Source of the DNA: a virus
IMG/VR virus record: IMGVR_UViG_3300022929_000052
Coordinates: 1-47,138 of that record
Length of the DNA stretch: 47,138 nt
Strand: one strand, 5' to 3'
A model generated the notes under the pieces. The model saw nothing but the letters and a program-made list of their open reading frames with translations. It searched no databases and was not told where the DNA came from. Positions 1-6,005 of the stretch are shown here, one piece after another. Positions within the stretch are counted from its first letter, which is position 1; every line of letters starts with the position of its first letter. A program made the translations under genes and the position numbers.

Positions 1-19
1 CAAAAGGAGGGTAAATCCT

Positions 20-148
20 ATGTCCCCAGATTTTAAACCTGTCGAAGGCTGCGAAGAGTGCGAAGCCCTGACCGAAATGTTCGATGAACCGACCGCTTGT
101 TACGAGTGCATTGAGTACGGGGAGGCGAAACAAGATGTCTCTGGATAA
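20..148 (+). CDS. 42-aa double-CxxC mini-protein
   Basis: A strong Shine-Dalgarno (AAAGGAGG at 4-11) lies 8 bases before this ATG. The product is only 42 residues, acidic, with cysteines at 11, 14, 27 and 30, that is CxxC-x12-CxxC. This is the layout of a tiny zinc ribbon that could bind one zinc ion. It overlaps the next gene by 14 bases, so the two are probably translationally coupled. Function is unknown; small zinc-binding peptides are common among early phage genes that act on host proteins, but that role is inference. Confidence 0.65.
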   Translation: MSPDFKPVEGCEECEALTEMFDEPTACYECIEYGEAKQDVSG

Positions 149-326
149 TGTAGAAGCCGTGATCGAACAAGGCACGTCAATCAAACTAGCCCAGCTAGAG
201 TCCGCCGTCCGTTCGATACACAAGGCCGCACAAAAGCTGCCTAACGAATGTTTCGTCAAGCAGACTGCGGAATGGGCAATGGAGATCGTCGAGCCGAAAA
301 CAAAAGGCTTTAGCGATGTCCTCTGA
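135..326 (+). CDS. 63-aa hypothetical protein
   Basis: I chose the ATG at 135 (MSLDNVEAV) over an in-frame ATG at 84, because GGGGAGG sits about 10 bases upstream and the 84 start has no ribosome binding site and would lie deep inside the previous gene. The 63 residues look helical, with alternating hydrophobic and charged positions (AQLESAVRSIHKAAQKL). No recognised family. It overlaps the preceding zinc-ribbon-like gene and the following membrane peptide, as in a compact early phage operon. Confidence 0.6.
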   Translation: MSLDNVEAVIEQGTSIKLAQLESAVRSIHKAAQKLPNECFVKQTAEWAMEIVEPKTKGFSDVL

Positions 327-408
327 AGACATCTTCATAACCACCTATCTGGTCAGCGGGTTCGCCCTGCTGGCCTTTTTAATTTGGGAAGCTTGGAAAG
401 AGCGGTAG
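316..408 (+). CDS. 30-aa single-span membrane peptide
   Basis: This short ORF starts inside the end of the previous gene. It encodes one hydrophobic segment at about residues 9-25 (TTYLVSGFALLAFLIWE) followed by a basic tail ending KER. The composition fits a one-span inner-membrane peptide. It has no strong ribosome binding site of its own, so translation would depend on coupling. Function unknown. The ORF could be chance, but the clean membrane-span pattern and the overlap argue for a real gene. Confidence 0.45.
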   Translation: MSSEDIFITTYLVSGFALLAFLIWEAWKER

Positions 409-427
409 AAATTTTTAAAATTTCCGC

Positions 428-456
428 TTGACAAGTATGGGATTGTATGCTATAGT
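428..456 (+). promoter_or_regulatory. Strong sigma70-type promoter
   Basis: A perfect -35 box TTGACA at 428-433 is followed after 17 bases by TATAGT at 451-456. Transcription would start near 463 and read into the 100-aa gene at 539. The 19 bases TTTTTAAAATTTCCGCTTG at 412-430 recur at 3459-3477, upstream of the DUF932-like gene. The TATGGGATTGTATGCTATAG part (436-455) resembles the promoter regions of the later cassettes. Confidence 0.8.
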
Positions 457-482
457 ATAAGAACAATCAGGAATGATTGTCT

Positions 483-509
483 CACCCCGATGGGCGGGGT
501 GCGCTTTTT
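483..509 (+). terminator. Leader hairpin with T run (attenuator-like)
   Basis: CACCCCG (483-489) pairs with CGGGGTG (495-501) around the loop ATGGG, followed by CGCTTTTTG. It looks like an intrinsic terminator but sits about 20 bases after the predicted transcription start and before the ATG at 539. It may reduce or condition read-through into the gene (attenuation). It could instead stabilise the 5' end of the mRNA. Confidence 0.6.
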
Positions 510-538
510 GAAACTGTTAATCACTATGGGAGGTATCT

Positions 539-841
539 ATGCCAGATACAACTAACCACGCGTCCGTTTGGGCGGTTCAAAGCCGGTTACACAAAACCAA
601 AGACTGGGGCGATTGCGTCAGCTTTGCCTCGATCCTGATCGAGGAATGTAACGGCAGCCGACTAGATGTCGGAACCGACAACACGTTCGATCTGGGTTAC
701 GTCCGCGCTCAAGCAGCCTTGAACTACCACCGAAAAATGTTCGGTAGTAGCCAAGAATTTCAAGTCGTCCTGAAAAAAGGGTGGTTTGAAAATGTTGGAA
801 AAGAGTTTACCTTCAAAGGGTTAGCTCAAAAGGTTGAGTGA
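539..841 (+). CDS. 100-aa hypothetical protein
   Basis: The start is supported by GGGAGG six bases before the ATG. The gene stands alone between its own promoter with leader hairpin and a strong terminator, so it is a monocistronic unit. The 100-residue soluble protein has no motif I recognise; it includes WGDCVSFASILIEEC near residues 22-36 and a basic C-terminal third (VVLKKGWFENVGKEFTFKG). Isolated early cassettes like this often carry host-takeover or defence-related genes in phages, but nothing in the sequence assigns such a role. Confidence 0.75.
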   Translation: MPDTTNHASVWAVQSRLHKTKDWGDCVSFASILIEECNGSRLDVGTDNTFDLGYVRAQAALNYHRKMFGSSQEFQVVLKKGWFENVGKEFTFKGLAQKVE

Positions 842-852
842 CCGCGGCTCAC

Positions 853-880
853 GGGGCAGCTTTCGGGCTGCCCCTTTTTT
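853..880 (+). terminator. Intrinsic terminator
   Basis: GGGGCAGC (853-860) pairs perfectly with GCTGCCCC (867-874) around a six-base loop and is followed by TTTTTT (875-880). It closes the 539-841 transcription unit. Confidence 0.9.
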
Positions 881-927
881 GTGCCGAAACCACAGAACGG
901 TTACTCTTCTTCAGAAGCGTTATTTCG

Positions 928-1083
928 GGTATCACCTTATATAGGGAGAAATTAAAAAAAAATATTTTTGTTTAAAATAGGTGTTACCGGTGTTACCGCG
1001 TTACCTTTGGTGTTAAACATATATAATACAAAGAAAAAAAGGTAACACTATAGGGGTAACACTATGAAATCAGAGGTGTTACC
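928..1083. repeat. GGTGTTACC box array around a TATAAT
   Basis: A roughly 300-base gene-free interval (881-1177) holds repeated boxes. Copies of GGTGTTACC lie at 980-988, 989-997 and 1075-1083; inverted copies GGTAACACT lie at 1041-1049 and 1055-1063; partial copies are GCGTTACC (998-1005), GGTGTTA (1009-1015) and GGTATCACC (928-936). A perfect -10 hexamer TATAAT (1022-1027) sits between the two groups, in AT-rich DNA. This arrangement fits a multi-operator promoter controlled by a box-binding repressor. An origin (iterons) or a TerS-binding packaging site next to terS are the alternatives. The binding protein cannot be identified here. Confidence 0.8.
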
Positions 1084-1145
1084 TTTTAGTTAAATGCCAA
1101 ATCGGCCTTAGTGTGATTTGAGCGCGTTTTTTATAAAAAATATTT

Positions 1146-1175
1146 TTGACCCTATATAGGTATATCCTGTATAAA
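1146..1175 (+). promoter_or_regulatory. Promoter directly upstream of terS
   Basis: TTGACC (1146-1151) and TATAAA (1170-1175) are separated by 18 bases, giving a predicted start near 1182. This lies downstream of an upstream in-frame ATG at 1178, which is one reason to place the terS start at 1211. Confidence 0.55.
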
Positions 1176-1210
1176 CTATGGGAGTTGACCTTTTTAACGG
1201 TGAAATCCTT

Positions 1211-1843
1211 ATGGCAAGTAAAGCAGCAAGTAAAGTGACAGGAAAGCCCCGTGAAACGCGGGGCAGGCCACCAGCAACCGTTGAGCAGCCCCTGACGCGC
1301 AAACAAGAGCTTTTTGTGAAAGAGCTTGTAAGTAAAGACGGCCAGATAACCTTGCGGGAGGCCGCCATCAATGCTGGCTATTCGGCTTCGTCCGCACATA
1401 CACGAGCGTATGAGCTTACAAACCAGCATATATCCCCGCACGTCGTGGCGGCGATCCAATCCTATCGGCGCGAGTTAGACGAAAAGTATGGGGTAACATA
1501 TCAAAGGCATTTAAGAGATTTGCAAACTATTCGCGATGTGGCTTTGCAGAACGGCGCATATAGCGCAGCCGTGCAGGCGGAATATAGACGGGGGCAGGCG
1601 CAGGGCGACATTTACGTTAACAAATCGGAAATCCGTCATGGCTCGATTGACAGCATGAGCAAAGAAGACGTGATGAAAGCTTTAGAGGAAATCAAACAAA
1701 GTTATGCCCCAGTCACAATCAACATCACCCCTGAAGAAACAACGAATGCCAGCAATCGCGGTAAAGCGAGAGGCAGGCTTTTACAAGCAAATGAAAGAGG
1801 CGACGCAACGATCGACGCGGAAATTTCTTCTAACGAGGATTGA
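1211..1843 (+). CDS. terS: Terminase small subunit
   Basis: The small subunit recognises phage DNA for packaging and hands it to the large subunit. After a basic N-terminal tail (GKPRETRGRPP), the protein has LTRKQELFVKELV followed by LREAAINAGY, the helix-turn-helix opening typical of Terminase_2-type small subunits, then a long central helical region and an acidic end (AEISSNED). I prefer the ATG at 1211 (MASKAA, 210 residues) because the ATG at 1178 lies before the predicted transcription start. It is far from terL (6543), an unusual separation. Its last 98 bases overlap the following nuclease gene in another frame. The box array just upstream could be its binding site. Confidence 0.8.
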   Translation: MASKAASKVTGKPRETRGRPPATVEQPLTRKQELFVKELVSKDGQITLREAAINAGYSASSAHTRAYELTNQHISPHVVAAIQSYRRELDEKYGVTYQRHLRDLQTIRDVALQNGAYSAAVQAEYRRGQAQGDIYVNKSEIRHGSIDSMSKEDVMKALEEIKQSYAPVTINITPEETTNASNRGKARGRLLQANERGDATIDAEISSNED

Positions 1844-2168
1844 AAATTCTATCGGCGCGGGTATTCCTGATGTTCTTTTGTGCGATGAACAAGGCACGTT
1901 TCATTTTGTAGAACTAAAGTTTTTGACCAGCAACGCCGTCACCCTGCAACCGTCTCAAGTGGCGTGGCTTTCCCGTCACCAGCATAGTCCGTCATGGATA
2001 TTGATCAAAAAACAGAATAAGCCGACTGATGAACCCGAATTGTTTTTGTATCCGGCTGGTGCAGCCGTCGATCTAAAGATGGACGGGCTGCAATCCGTTG
2101 AGCCGATACACCATCAAAAAGGGAAATTTAACTGGGATGTCGTTTTTGACTTGATATGTCCTAGATAA
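1746..2168 (+). CDS. VRR-NUC-type endonuclease
   Basis: This is a 141-residue PD-(D/E)xK nuclease of the VRR-NUC/Holliday-resolvase-like group that phages use on branched or flapped DNA. Visible motifs: RIEN around Glu33, GIPD with Asp42, then FVELK with Glu56 and Lys58, and a conserved-type Gln71 in QPSQVAWL, so the catalytic set appears intact. I chose the ATG at 1746, since residues just after it (FYKQMKEA) form the usual N-terminal helix; ATGs at 1704 and 1791 are alternatives. The first 98 bases overlap the end of terS out of frame. Junction cleavage before packaging is a plausible role beside a terminase gene. Confidence 0.75.
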   Translation: MPAIAVKREAGFYKQMKEATQRSTRKFLLTRIENSIGAGIPDVLLCDEQGTFHFVELKFLTSNAVTLQPSQVAWLSRHQHSPSWILIKKQNKPTDEPELFLYPAGAAVDLKMDGLQSVEPIHHQKGKFNWDVVFDLICPR

Positions 2169-2212
2169 TCCCATACGGTAGCGCATCGTTAACTAATACG
2201 GGAGTTAAAACG

Positions 2213-2434
2213 ATGGAAACCAAAACCTATGATGTGCAGATTGAGGCCATTGTCACCAAGACAATTCGCGTCAATGCGATTGATAAGGATGCTGCCCGTG
2301 AACTGGCGCATGAGATTTTCACTGTCGCCAATGATGATCATGAAGAGCGTTACGAAGAAAACACGCTAAACATCTTTGAAGTTGGCGATGAAGATCGCAA
2401 TGAAAAGCCAGCTTGGGAAAGGGGCGACAGATGA
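2213..2434 (+). CDS. 73-aa hypothetical, paralogue of next gene
   Basis: The start follows GGGAGTT. This 73-residue acidic protein begins KTYDVQIEAIVTKTIRVNA and has ELAHEIF near residues 30-36. The next gene has the same plan (KTYLVEVSAVVWKQIEVRA, then KLAHELF), so the two are tandem paralogues. The beta-strand, Ala-rich helix, hydrophobic strand layout resembles small DpnD/PcfM-like phage and plasmid proteins, from memory only. Function unknown. It overlaps the next gene by four bases (ATGA). Confidence 0.7.
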   Translation: METKTYDVQIEAIVTKTIRVNAIDKDAARELAHEIFTVANDDHEERYEENTLNIFEVGDEDRNEKPAWERGDR

Positions 2435-2646
2435 AAACCTATCTTGTGGAAGTAAGTGCGGTGGTCTGGAAACAGATCGAGGTTCGCGCTGAGTCGGTCG
2501 AGGCCGCAGACAAACTGGCTCATGAGTTGTTTGATCTAGCTACGGACGGTTGTCCAGAATGGATAAGTTTGCGGCATGACCAAGAAACCCGAATGATTTG
2601 GGTGGACGACTCTCCCAGCATTCGTAATTGGAAGGCGGTAATGTGA
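2431..2646 (+). CDS. 71-aa hypothetical, paralogue of previous gene
   Basis: The start at 2431 (MKTYLVEV) is supported by GGAAAGGGG upstream and by alignment with the paralogue; an in-frame ATG at 2413 is less likely. It shares with the previous protein the pattern KTY-V-V-A-V-K-I-V-A, then LAHELFDLATD. The C-terminal part has diverged (MIWVDDSPSIRNWKAVM). The pair probably arose by tandem duplication. Function unknown. Confidence 0.7.
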   Translation: MKTYLVEVSAVVWKQIEVRAESVEAADKLAHELFDLATDGCPEWISLRHDQETRMIWVDDSPSIRNWKAVM

Positions 2647-2648
2647 TA

Positions 2649-2951
2649 ATGAAATATTATATTGGAAACATAGACGAGCAGTATGGTGAGTTCGAGTTCG
2701 AGGAAAGTTTTTTGTTTGCCACCGATGGCGACGCAGATCAGTTGATGGAAAAACTTGCCAAAGACTGGTATGGGCTGGATGAGCATGACTCTGACGGTCT
2801 GCCCGAAGGTATGTACTGGAATTGTGGTGAAGTGGCCTATGGGGCTGGTCGTCATTTCGAGGTGACCAAGGCCACCTATGATGAGCTAAAAGCCAAGCGT
2901 GTCTTCACTGAAATTTATCCTAAAACTTTTGAGGAGGACAGTGATGACTAA
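2649..2951 (+). CDS. 100-aa hypothetical protein
   Basis: The ATG at 2649 (MKYYIGNID) is preferred over 2628 because GGAAGGCGG lies upstream at the right distance. The 100-residue acidic protein is rich in aromatic residues (FEFEESFLFATDGDADQ, then WYGLDEHDSDG). No recognised family. It overlaps the next gene by eight bases, so it belongs to the same operon of small accessory genes that follows terS and the nuclease. Confidence 0.7.
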   Translation: MKYYIGNIDEQYGEFEFEESFLFATDGDADQLMEKLAKDWYGLDEHDSDGLPEGMYWNCGEVAYGAGRHFEVTKATYDELKAKRVFTEIYPKTFEEDSDD

Positions 2952-3072
2952 AACCTTGATGGAATGCTTGAACTGCAAGCACACCGAAGAGCATATTGCG
3001 CCATTGCCGGAGCAATGCCCGAAATGTCAATTCTATTGTTATTACAAGCCAGAGGAAATGGACGATGATTGA
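2944..3072 (+). CDS. 42-aa zinc-ribbon-like mini-protein
   Basis: The ATG at 2944 follows a very good GAGGAGG site. The 42-residue product has CLNC at residues 8-11 and CPKC at 25-28, with another Cys at 32: CxxC-x13-CxxC, the pattern of a small zinc ribbon. It is the same length as the CxxC protein at the left end of the window and has nearly the same cysteine spacing, though the other residues differ. It overlaps both neighbours. Function unknown; zinc binding is inferred from the cysteines. Confidence 0.7.
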   Translation: MTKTLMECLNCKHTEEHIAPLPEQCPKCQFYCYYKPEEMDDD

Positions 3073-3310
3073 CGTTAAAAGAAAAATTCATATTGATCTG
3101 GTGGCATTGTATGATCTGGCTTACCAGAACGATCTCCCCGAAATATGCGGGGCATTGTCTAATGTTGAGCGTATGGTCTGGGAATTGCGCCGACGTGAAG
3201 ATGACAAAAAGAATTGGGGGCAGGGGTTAACGCAACAAGAGGCAGACGATCAGTCTTATTTTGAAAATTTACAAGACTGTTTAAACCATGAAAGAGGGGC
3301 GGCGGCATAA
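3065..3310 (+). CDS. 81-aa hypothetical protein
   Basis: I place the start at 3065 (MIDVKRKIH), where AGAGGAAA lies upstream; the in-frame ATG at 2996 would sit deep inside the zinc-ribbon gene and has no ribosome binding site. The protein is helical and charged (SNVERMVWELRRREDDKKN, then QQEADDQSYFENLQDCL) and could form a small helical bundle. No recognised family. It overlaps the next small ORF at TAATG. Confidence 0.65.
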   Translation: MIDVKRKIHIDLVALYDLAYQNDLPEICGALSNVERMVWELRRREDDKKNWGQGLTQQEADDQSYFENLQDCLNHERGAAA

Positions 3311-3405
3311 TGTTCTTATTGCATTGGATAGCCCGCCTGATACATGGCGACGACTGGGAAAGACACGCCCGCAAGCCCCGAACCCGACGACGGCGTCGTC
3401 GATAA
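3310..3405 (+). CDS. 31-aa Arg-rich peptide
   Basis: This short ORF begins at the TAATG junction with the preceding gene and ends with an Arg-rich tail (RKPRTRRRRRR). The N-terminal part (MFLLHWIARLI) is hydrophobic. The 3' end contains the hairpin-forming stretch CGACGACGGCGTCGTCG. It could be a real membrane-anchored basic peptide, or a chance ORF running into the terminator region. Confidence 0.35.
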   Translation: MFLLHWIARLIHGDDWERHARKPRTRRRRRR

Positions 3406-3414
3406 CTAAACAAG

Positions 3415-3444
3415 CCCCGCCCTGACACGGCGGGGTTTATTTTT
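3415..3444 (+). terminator. Intrinsic terminator
   Basis: CCCCGCC (3415-3421) pairs with GGCGGGG (3429-3435), followed by TTTATTTTT. It closes the operon that runs from terS. The stem shares its sequence with the terminators at 4728, 5573 and 5924. Confidence 0.85.
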
Positions 3445-3458
3445 GCCCCCGACAGTAT

Positions 3459-3503
3459 TTTTTAAAATTTCCGCTTGCATGGGGTGCGATAATATGAGAC
3501 AAC
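3459..3503 (+). promoter_or_regulatory. Repeated promoter region, cassette 1
   Basis: TTTTTAAAATTTCCGCTTG (3459-3477) exactly repeats the sequence before the 428 promoter. It is followed by GGTGCGATAATATGAGACAA (3483-3502), aligned with TATGGGATAATATGAGATAA of the next cassette. The -35 would be TTGCAT (3475-3480), weaker than at 428. The shared core suggests a common factor or operator. Confidence 0.6.
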
Positions 3504-3565
3504 ACGCATAGGCCTTTTTAACGGGGCGTCGGCCTAGCCCCATCACAACTACGGGAAATAGTAAA

Positions 3566-4705
3566 ATGAACCTATTAATCGAAAACAGCCAAAACACCCT
3601 GACACGTTTGATGGAAAAAGTTCGCGACGACGACGCAAGGCAGGCGGATTATATCGCCCCAACGCACGATTTGCAGAAAACAACCGACGCCAACGGCGTT
3701 CCACAAGTCGTTATTGAACAGCGGGGCGGCGTTCCGACAACTATTCTGGACGTTAACGACGTTTCATTCGGGCAGATAGCAGGTCATGCGGGGATTGATG
3801 TTAGAACCGCCCGCCGCTTGCAAGCGGGCTATTCTGAGCAATTCGACGGCCTGATTAACGCTATCTGGCAAAAAGAACCGTCGGTGCGTATGTTACGGTC
3901 ATATGAGGGGCTTGCCCTGACCGACGGCGGGCGCGGTAAATTGCGGGCTTTTGTTTCCGACAAGTTTAAAACTTTCGATAATGTAAACTTGCTTAATTCG
4001 GCGTTGCCGCAATTAATGGAAAGCCCCGCGCAATTTCAGGTTGTTAACGCAACCGTCACCGACAAGCGGTTATATTTGCGCCTTAAATCCCTAGTCCATA
4101 CGGGCGACGGCGCGGGCGTCGGGGATGTAATGGCGAACGGTATCGGCTTGCAAAATTCTGAAGTCGGCGCGGGTTCTGTTTCGGTCTATCAAATCGCATG
4201 GACGCTGGCTTGCTTAAACGGTATGCAAACCCAAAACAAAACGCGGTCAAGTCATATCACAAGCGGGCGCGACGCCGACGACTGGGGCTTGCTTTCCGAT
4301 CAAGCAAAAGACGCCGACAACCGCGCCCTTGAATTGAAAATCCGTGACCTTGTCGGGGTTTATTCAAGCCGTGATAGTTTTGACGCCGTTTTGGAAAGCA
4401 TGAAAGCCGCCGCCGCCGACGTTATTGACGCCGACGCCGACAAGGCCGCCGTCGTCGAAAATTTAGGCGCGGTTATGAAGTTAACCAAAAAAGAGACCGG
4501 CGACGTTTTAAACGGGTTGCTTGATACGATAGGCCAAGCGGGTTATGAACGCGAAAAACCGCTTTCCCGTGCAACCCTAATAAACGCCGTGACGGCGGTA
4601 TCACATAAGGCCGACGCCGACGACGTCGATTTATGGCAACAACGCGGCGGCGCGTTGCTATCCATGCGCCCCGCCGACTGGCAACGGGTTGCCGTTGCCG
4701 CGTAA
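3566..4705 (+). CDS. DUF932-like phage/plasmid protein
   Basis: The protein is 379 residues. The stretch LRAFVSDKFKTFDNVNLLNS around residues 127-146, followed by ALPQLMES, is the hallmark of DUF932 (phage/plasmid TIGR03299-like) proteins, whose biochemical role is not established. GGGAAA precedes the ATG. The gene is a stand-alone cassette with its own promoter-like repeat and terminator. Its codon use is very GC-rich at third positions (GCC, GAC, GGC), unlike the structural genes, which suggests separate acquisition. In other elements such proteins lie near replication or recombination genes. Confidence 0.65.
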   Translation: MNLLIENSQNTLTRLMEKVRDDDARQADYIAPTHDLQKTTDANGVPQVVIEQRGGVPTTILDVNDVSFGQIAGHAGIDVRTARRLQAGYSEQFDGLINAIWQKEPSVRMLRSYEGLALTDGGRGKLRAFVSDKFKTFDNVNLLNSALPQLMESPAQFQVVNATVTDKRLYLRLKSLVHTGDGAGVGDVMANGIGLQNSEVGAGSVSVYQIAWTLACLNGMQTQNKTRSSHITSGRDADDWGLLSDQAKDADNRALELKIRDLVGVYSSRDSFDAVLESMKAAAADVIDADADKAAVVENLGAVMKLTKKETGDVLNGLLDTIGQAGYEREKPLSRATLINAVTAVSHKADADDVDLWQQRGGALLSMRPADWQRVAVAA

Positions 4706-4727
4706 ATCGCCCCATATAACGACGACA

Positions 4728-4756
4728 AGCCCCGCCCTAAAAAGCGGGGCTTTTTT
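4728..4756 (+). terminator. Intrinsic terminator
   Basis: AGCCCCGC (4728-4735) pairs with GCGGGGCT (4744-4751), followed by a T run to 4756. It closes the DUF932-like cassette and is almost identical in stem sequence to the next two terminators. Confidence 0.9.
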
Positions 4757-4763
4757 ATGCAAT

Positions 4764-4792
4764 TTGACAAATATGGGATAATATGAGATAAA
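4764..4792 (+). promoter_or_regulatory. Repeated promoter region, cassette 2
   Basis: TTGACA (4764-4769), 17 bases, then GATAAA (4787-4792). The spacer and -10 contain two near copies of a 10-base unit, ATATGGGATA and ATATGAGATA (4771-4790), one helical turn apart, which looks like an operator. The same 20-base core recurs at 436, 3483 and 5602. Confidence 0.65.
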
Positions 4793-4826
4793 CCGAAAAG
4801 TTTTAAATTTTCTAAAGGGGTTTACC

Positions 4827-5549
4827 ATGCTTAAAACAGTCAAAATTTCACAAGCGAATAAAACGGCGGGTTGCGCCGTTACCTATCGGGCGGGCAAGGC
4901 GAATAAATACGATACTTGCCCCGCGTCGTGCGAATTGAACGCAAGCGGGCGCGGTTGCGCCCCGTCGGAGATAGACGCCGAATATCTCGACGCGGTTTTA
5001 GATAGCAAGCCGCGCGGCGGGCATGGGTTTACCTATTCGCATTTTGATCCGCTTTTTTGGGCGCATAAATTAAGCCCCGTTAAAACTGTTATTAATTACA
5101 GCGCGGCGACAATTAAAGCCGCCGCCGTTTATGCGCGGGCGGGCGTTCCCGCCGTCGCCGTCGTTCCCGCTGATTTTTGGAAAAAGAACGGCAACGCGAA
5201 AAACACAACGGCTATTGGCGTGCGGGGCGTGCGTTGCCCCGCTGAATATTTGGACGGCATCGGTTGCGCTAATTGCGGCGGGGAAAAAGCCCCGTTATGC
5301 GCCCGCTTAAATCGTGATTTTTTTGTCATGTTTACCGCGCACGGGGCGGGCAAAAAGAAAGCGGGCAACCCCGACGCGGCGGGCGGTTGCTATGCCGACG
5401 GCGGGCGGGTTGCTATTCATTGGAACGCGACAAGCGCGGGCGACGATGACGGGTTAACCGACGCGCAACGGTTGCGGGCTTTTGTAAAAACATTGCCCCC
5501 GCGTTCTGTTTTACGGCATCACGTTGCGGGCGATATCGGAAAAGAATAA
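4827..5549 (+). CDS. Cys-rich phage protein of unknown function
   Basis: A 240-residue protein with nine cysteines: Cys16, then CPASC (31-35) and Cys44, Cys137 in VRGVRCPAEY, CANC (147-150), Cys158 and Cys188. The grouping suggests one or two metal or Fe-S sites. Segments such as FTYSH (68-72), NYSA (90-93) and FTAHG (169-173) look like conserved family positions. From memory it resembles an uncharacterised phage family (DUF7227-type); I cannot verify this. GC-rich codons match the neighbouring cassettes. It has its own promoter-like repeat and terminator. Function unknown. Confidence 0.7.
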   Translation: MLKTVKISQANKTAGCAVTYRAGKANKYDTCPASCELNASGRGCAPSEIDAEYLDAVLDSKPRGGHGFTYSHFDPLFWAHKLSPVKTVINYSAATIKAAAVYARAGVPAVAVVPADFWKKNGNAKNTTAIGVRGVRCPAEYLDGIGCANCGGEKAPLCARLNRDFFVMFTAHGAGKKKAGNPDAAGGCYADGGRVAIHWNATSAGDDDGLTDAQRLRAFVKTLPPRSVLRHHVAGDIGKE

Positions 5550-5572
5550 ACCCGCCCCGCTTGCCCCGAATA

Positions 5573-5602
5573 AGCCCCGCATTGCGTCGGGGCTTTTCTT
5601 TT
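5573..5602 (+). terminator. Intrinsic terminator
   Basis: AGCCCCG (5573-5579) pairs with CGGGGCT (5588-5594), followed by TTTCTTTT. It closes the Cys-rich cassette. Confidence 0.85.
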
Positions 5603-5621
5603 ATGAGATTATATGCGATAA
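5602..5621 (+). promoter_or_regulatory. Repeated promoter core, cassette 3
   Basis: TATGAGATTATATGCGATAA aligns base for base with TATGGGATAATATGAGATAA of cassette 2. The corresponding -35 is poor (T-rich terminator tail), so the conserved part may be an operator or activator site rather than a full sigma70 promoter. Confidence 0.5.
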
Positions 5622-5655
5622 CGGTGCCCCGTTAATCATATGAAAGGTTTTAATC

Positions 5656-5895
5656 ATGGTTGAATATATCCAAACAAAAGACGGCGATACCGTGCAAAAA
5701 ATCGCGCTTGGTAATATGGGCGCGGGCGATTTGATAAAGCGCAAGCCCGACGCTAAGGCGGTTTATGTTATCAATTTTCGGGAAAAGGCAAGGCGCGGCA
5801 AGCCCGCTTATTATTCGCTTTCAAAATACGATGATATGAACAGTGAGATTTTCTTATCGGCGGAAACGCCCGTTTTTGTCGGGTTTACTTTCTAA
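5656..5895 (+). CDS. 79-aa hypothetical protein
   Basis: A short basic protein (INFREKARRGKPAYYSLSKYDD in the middle) with alternating strand-like segments. AAAGG lies upstream of the ATG. It is a monocistronic cassette with its own repeat core and terminator, and shares the GC-rich codon use of the two previous cassettes. No family recognised. Confidence 0.65.
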   Translation: MVEYIQTKDGDTVQKIALGNMGAGDLIKRKPDAKAVYVINFREKARRGKPAYYSLSKYDDMNSEIFLSAETPVFVGFTF

Positions 5896-5923
5896 GGCGA
5901 TTTAAGCCCCATACAACGCCTGT

Positions 5924-5962
5924 AAGCCCCGCTTGGCTGTATACCTAGCGGGGCTTTTCTTA
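5924..5962 (+). terminator. Intrinsic terminator
   Basis: AAGCCCCGCT (5924-5933) pairs perfectly with AGCGGGGCTT (5947-5956), followed by TTCTT. A small second hairpin GCCCG/CGGGC lies at 5964-5978. Confidence 0.9.
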
Positions 5963-6005
5963 TGCCCGCTTGTCGGGCTTCCTAGCGCGTTTTAAAGAGT
6001 TAATC

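Noticed and set aside
1064-1093. Nine-codon ORF (MKSEVLPFS) within the box array, a possible leader peptide
   Set aside because: Its sequence is dictated by the GGTGTTACC box and there is no convincing ribosome binding site.
1079-1459. 126-codon minus-strand ORF opposite terS
   Set aside because: It is antisense to a clear terS frame and runs through the box array; residues show no family pattern.
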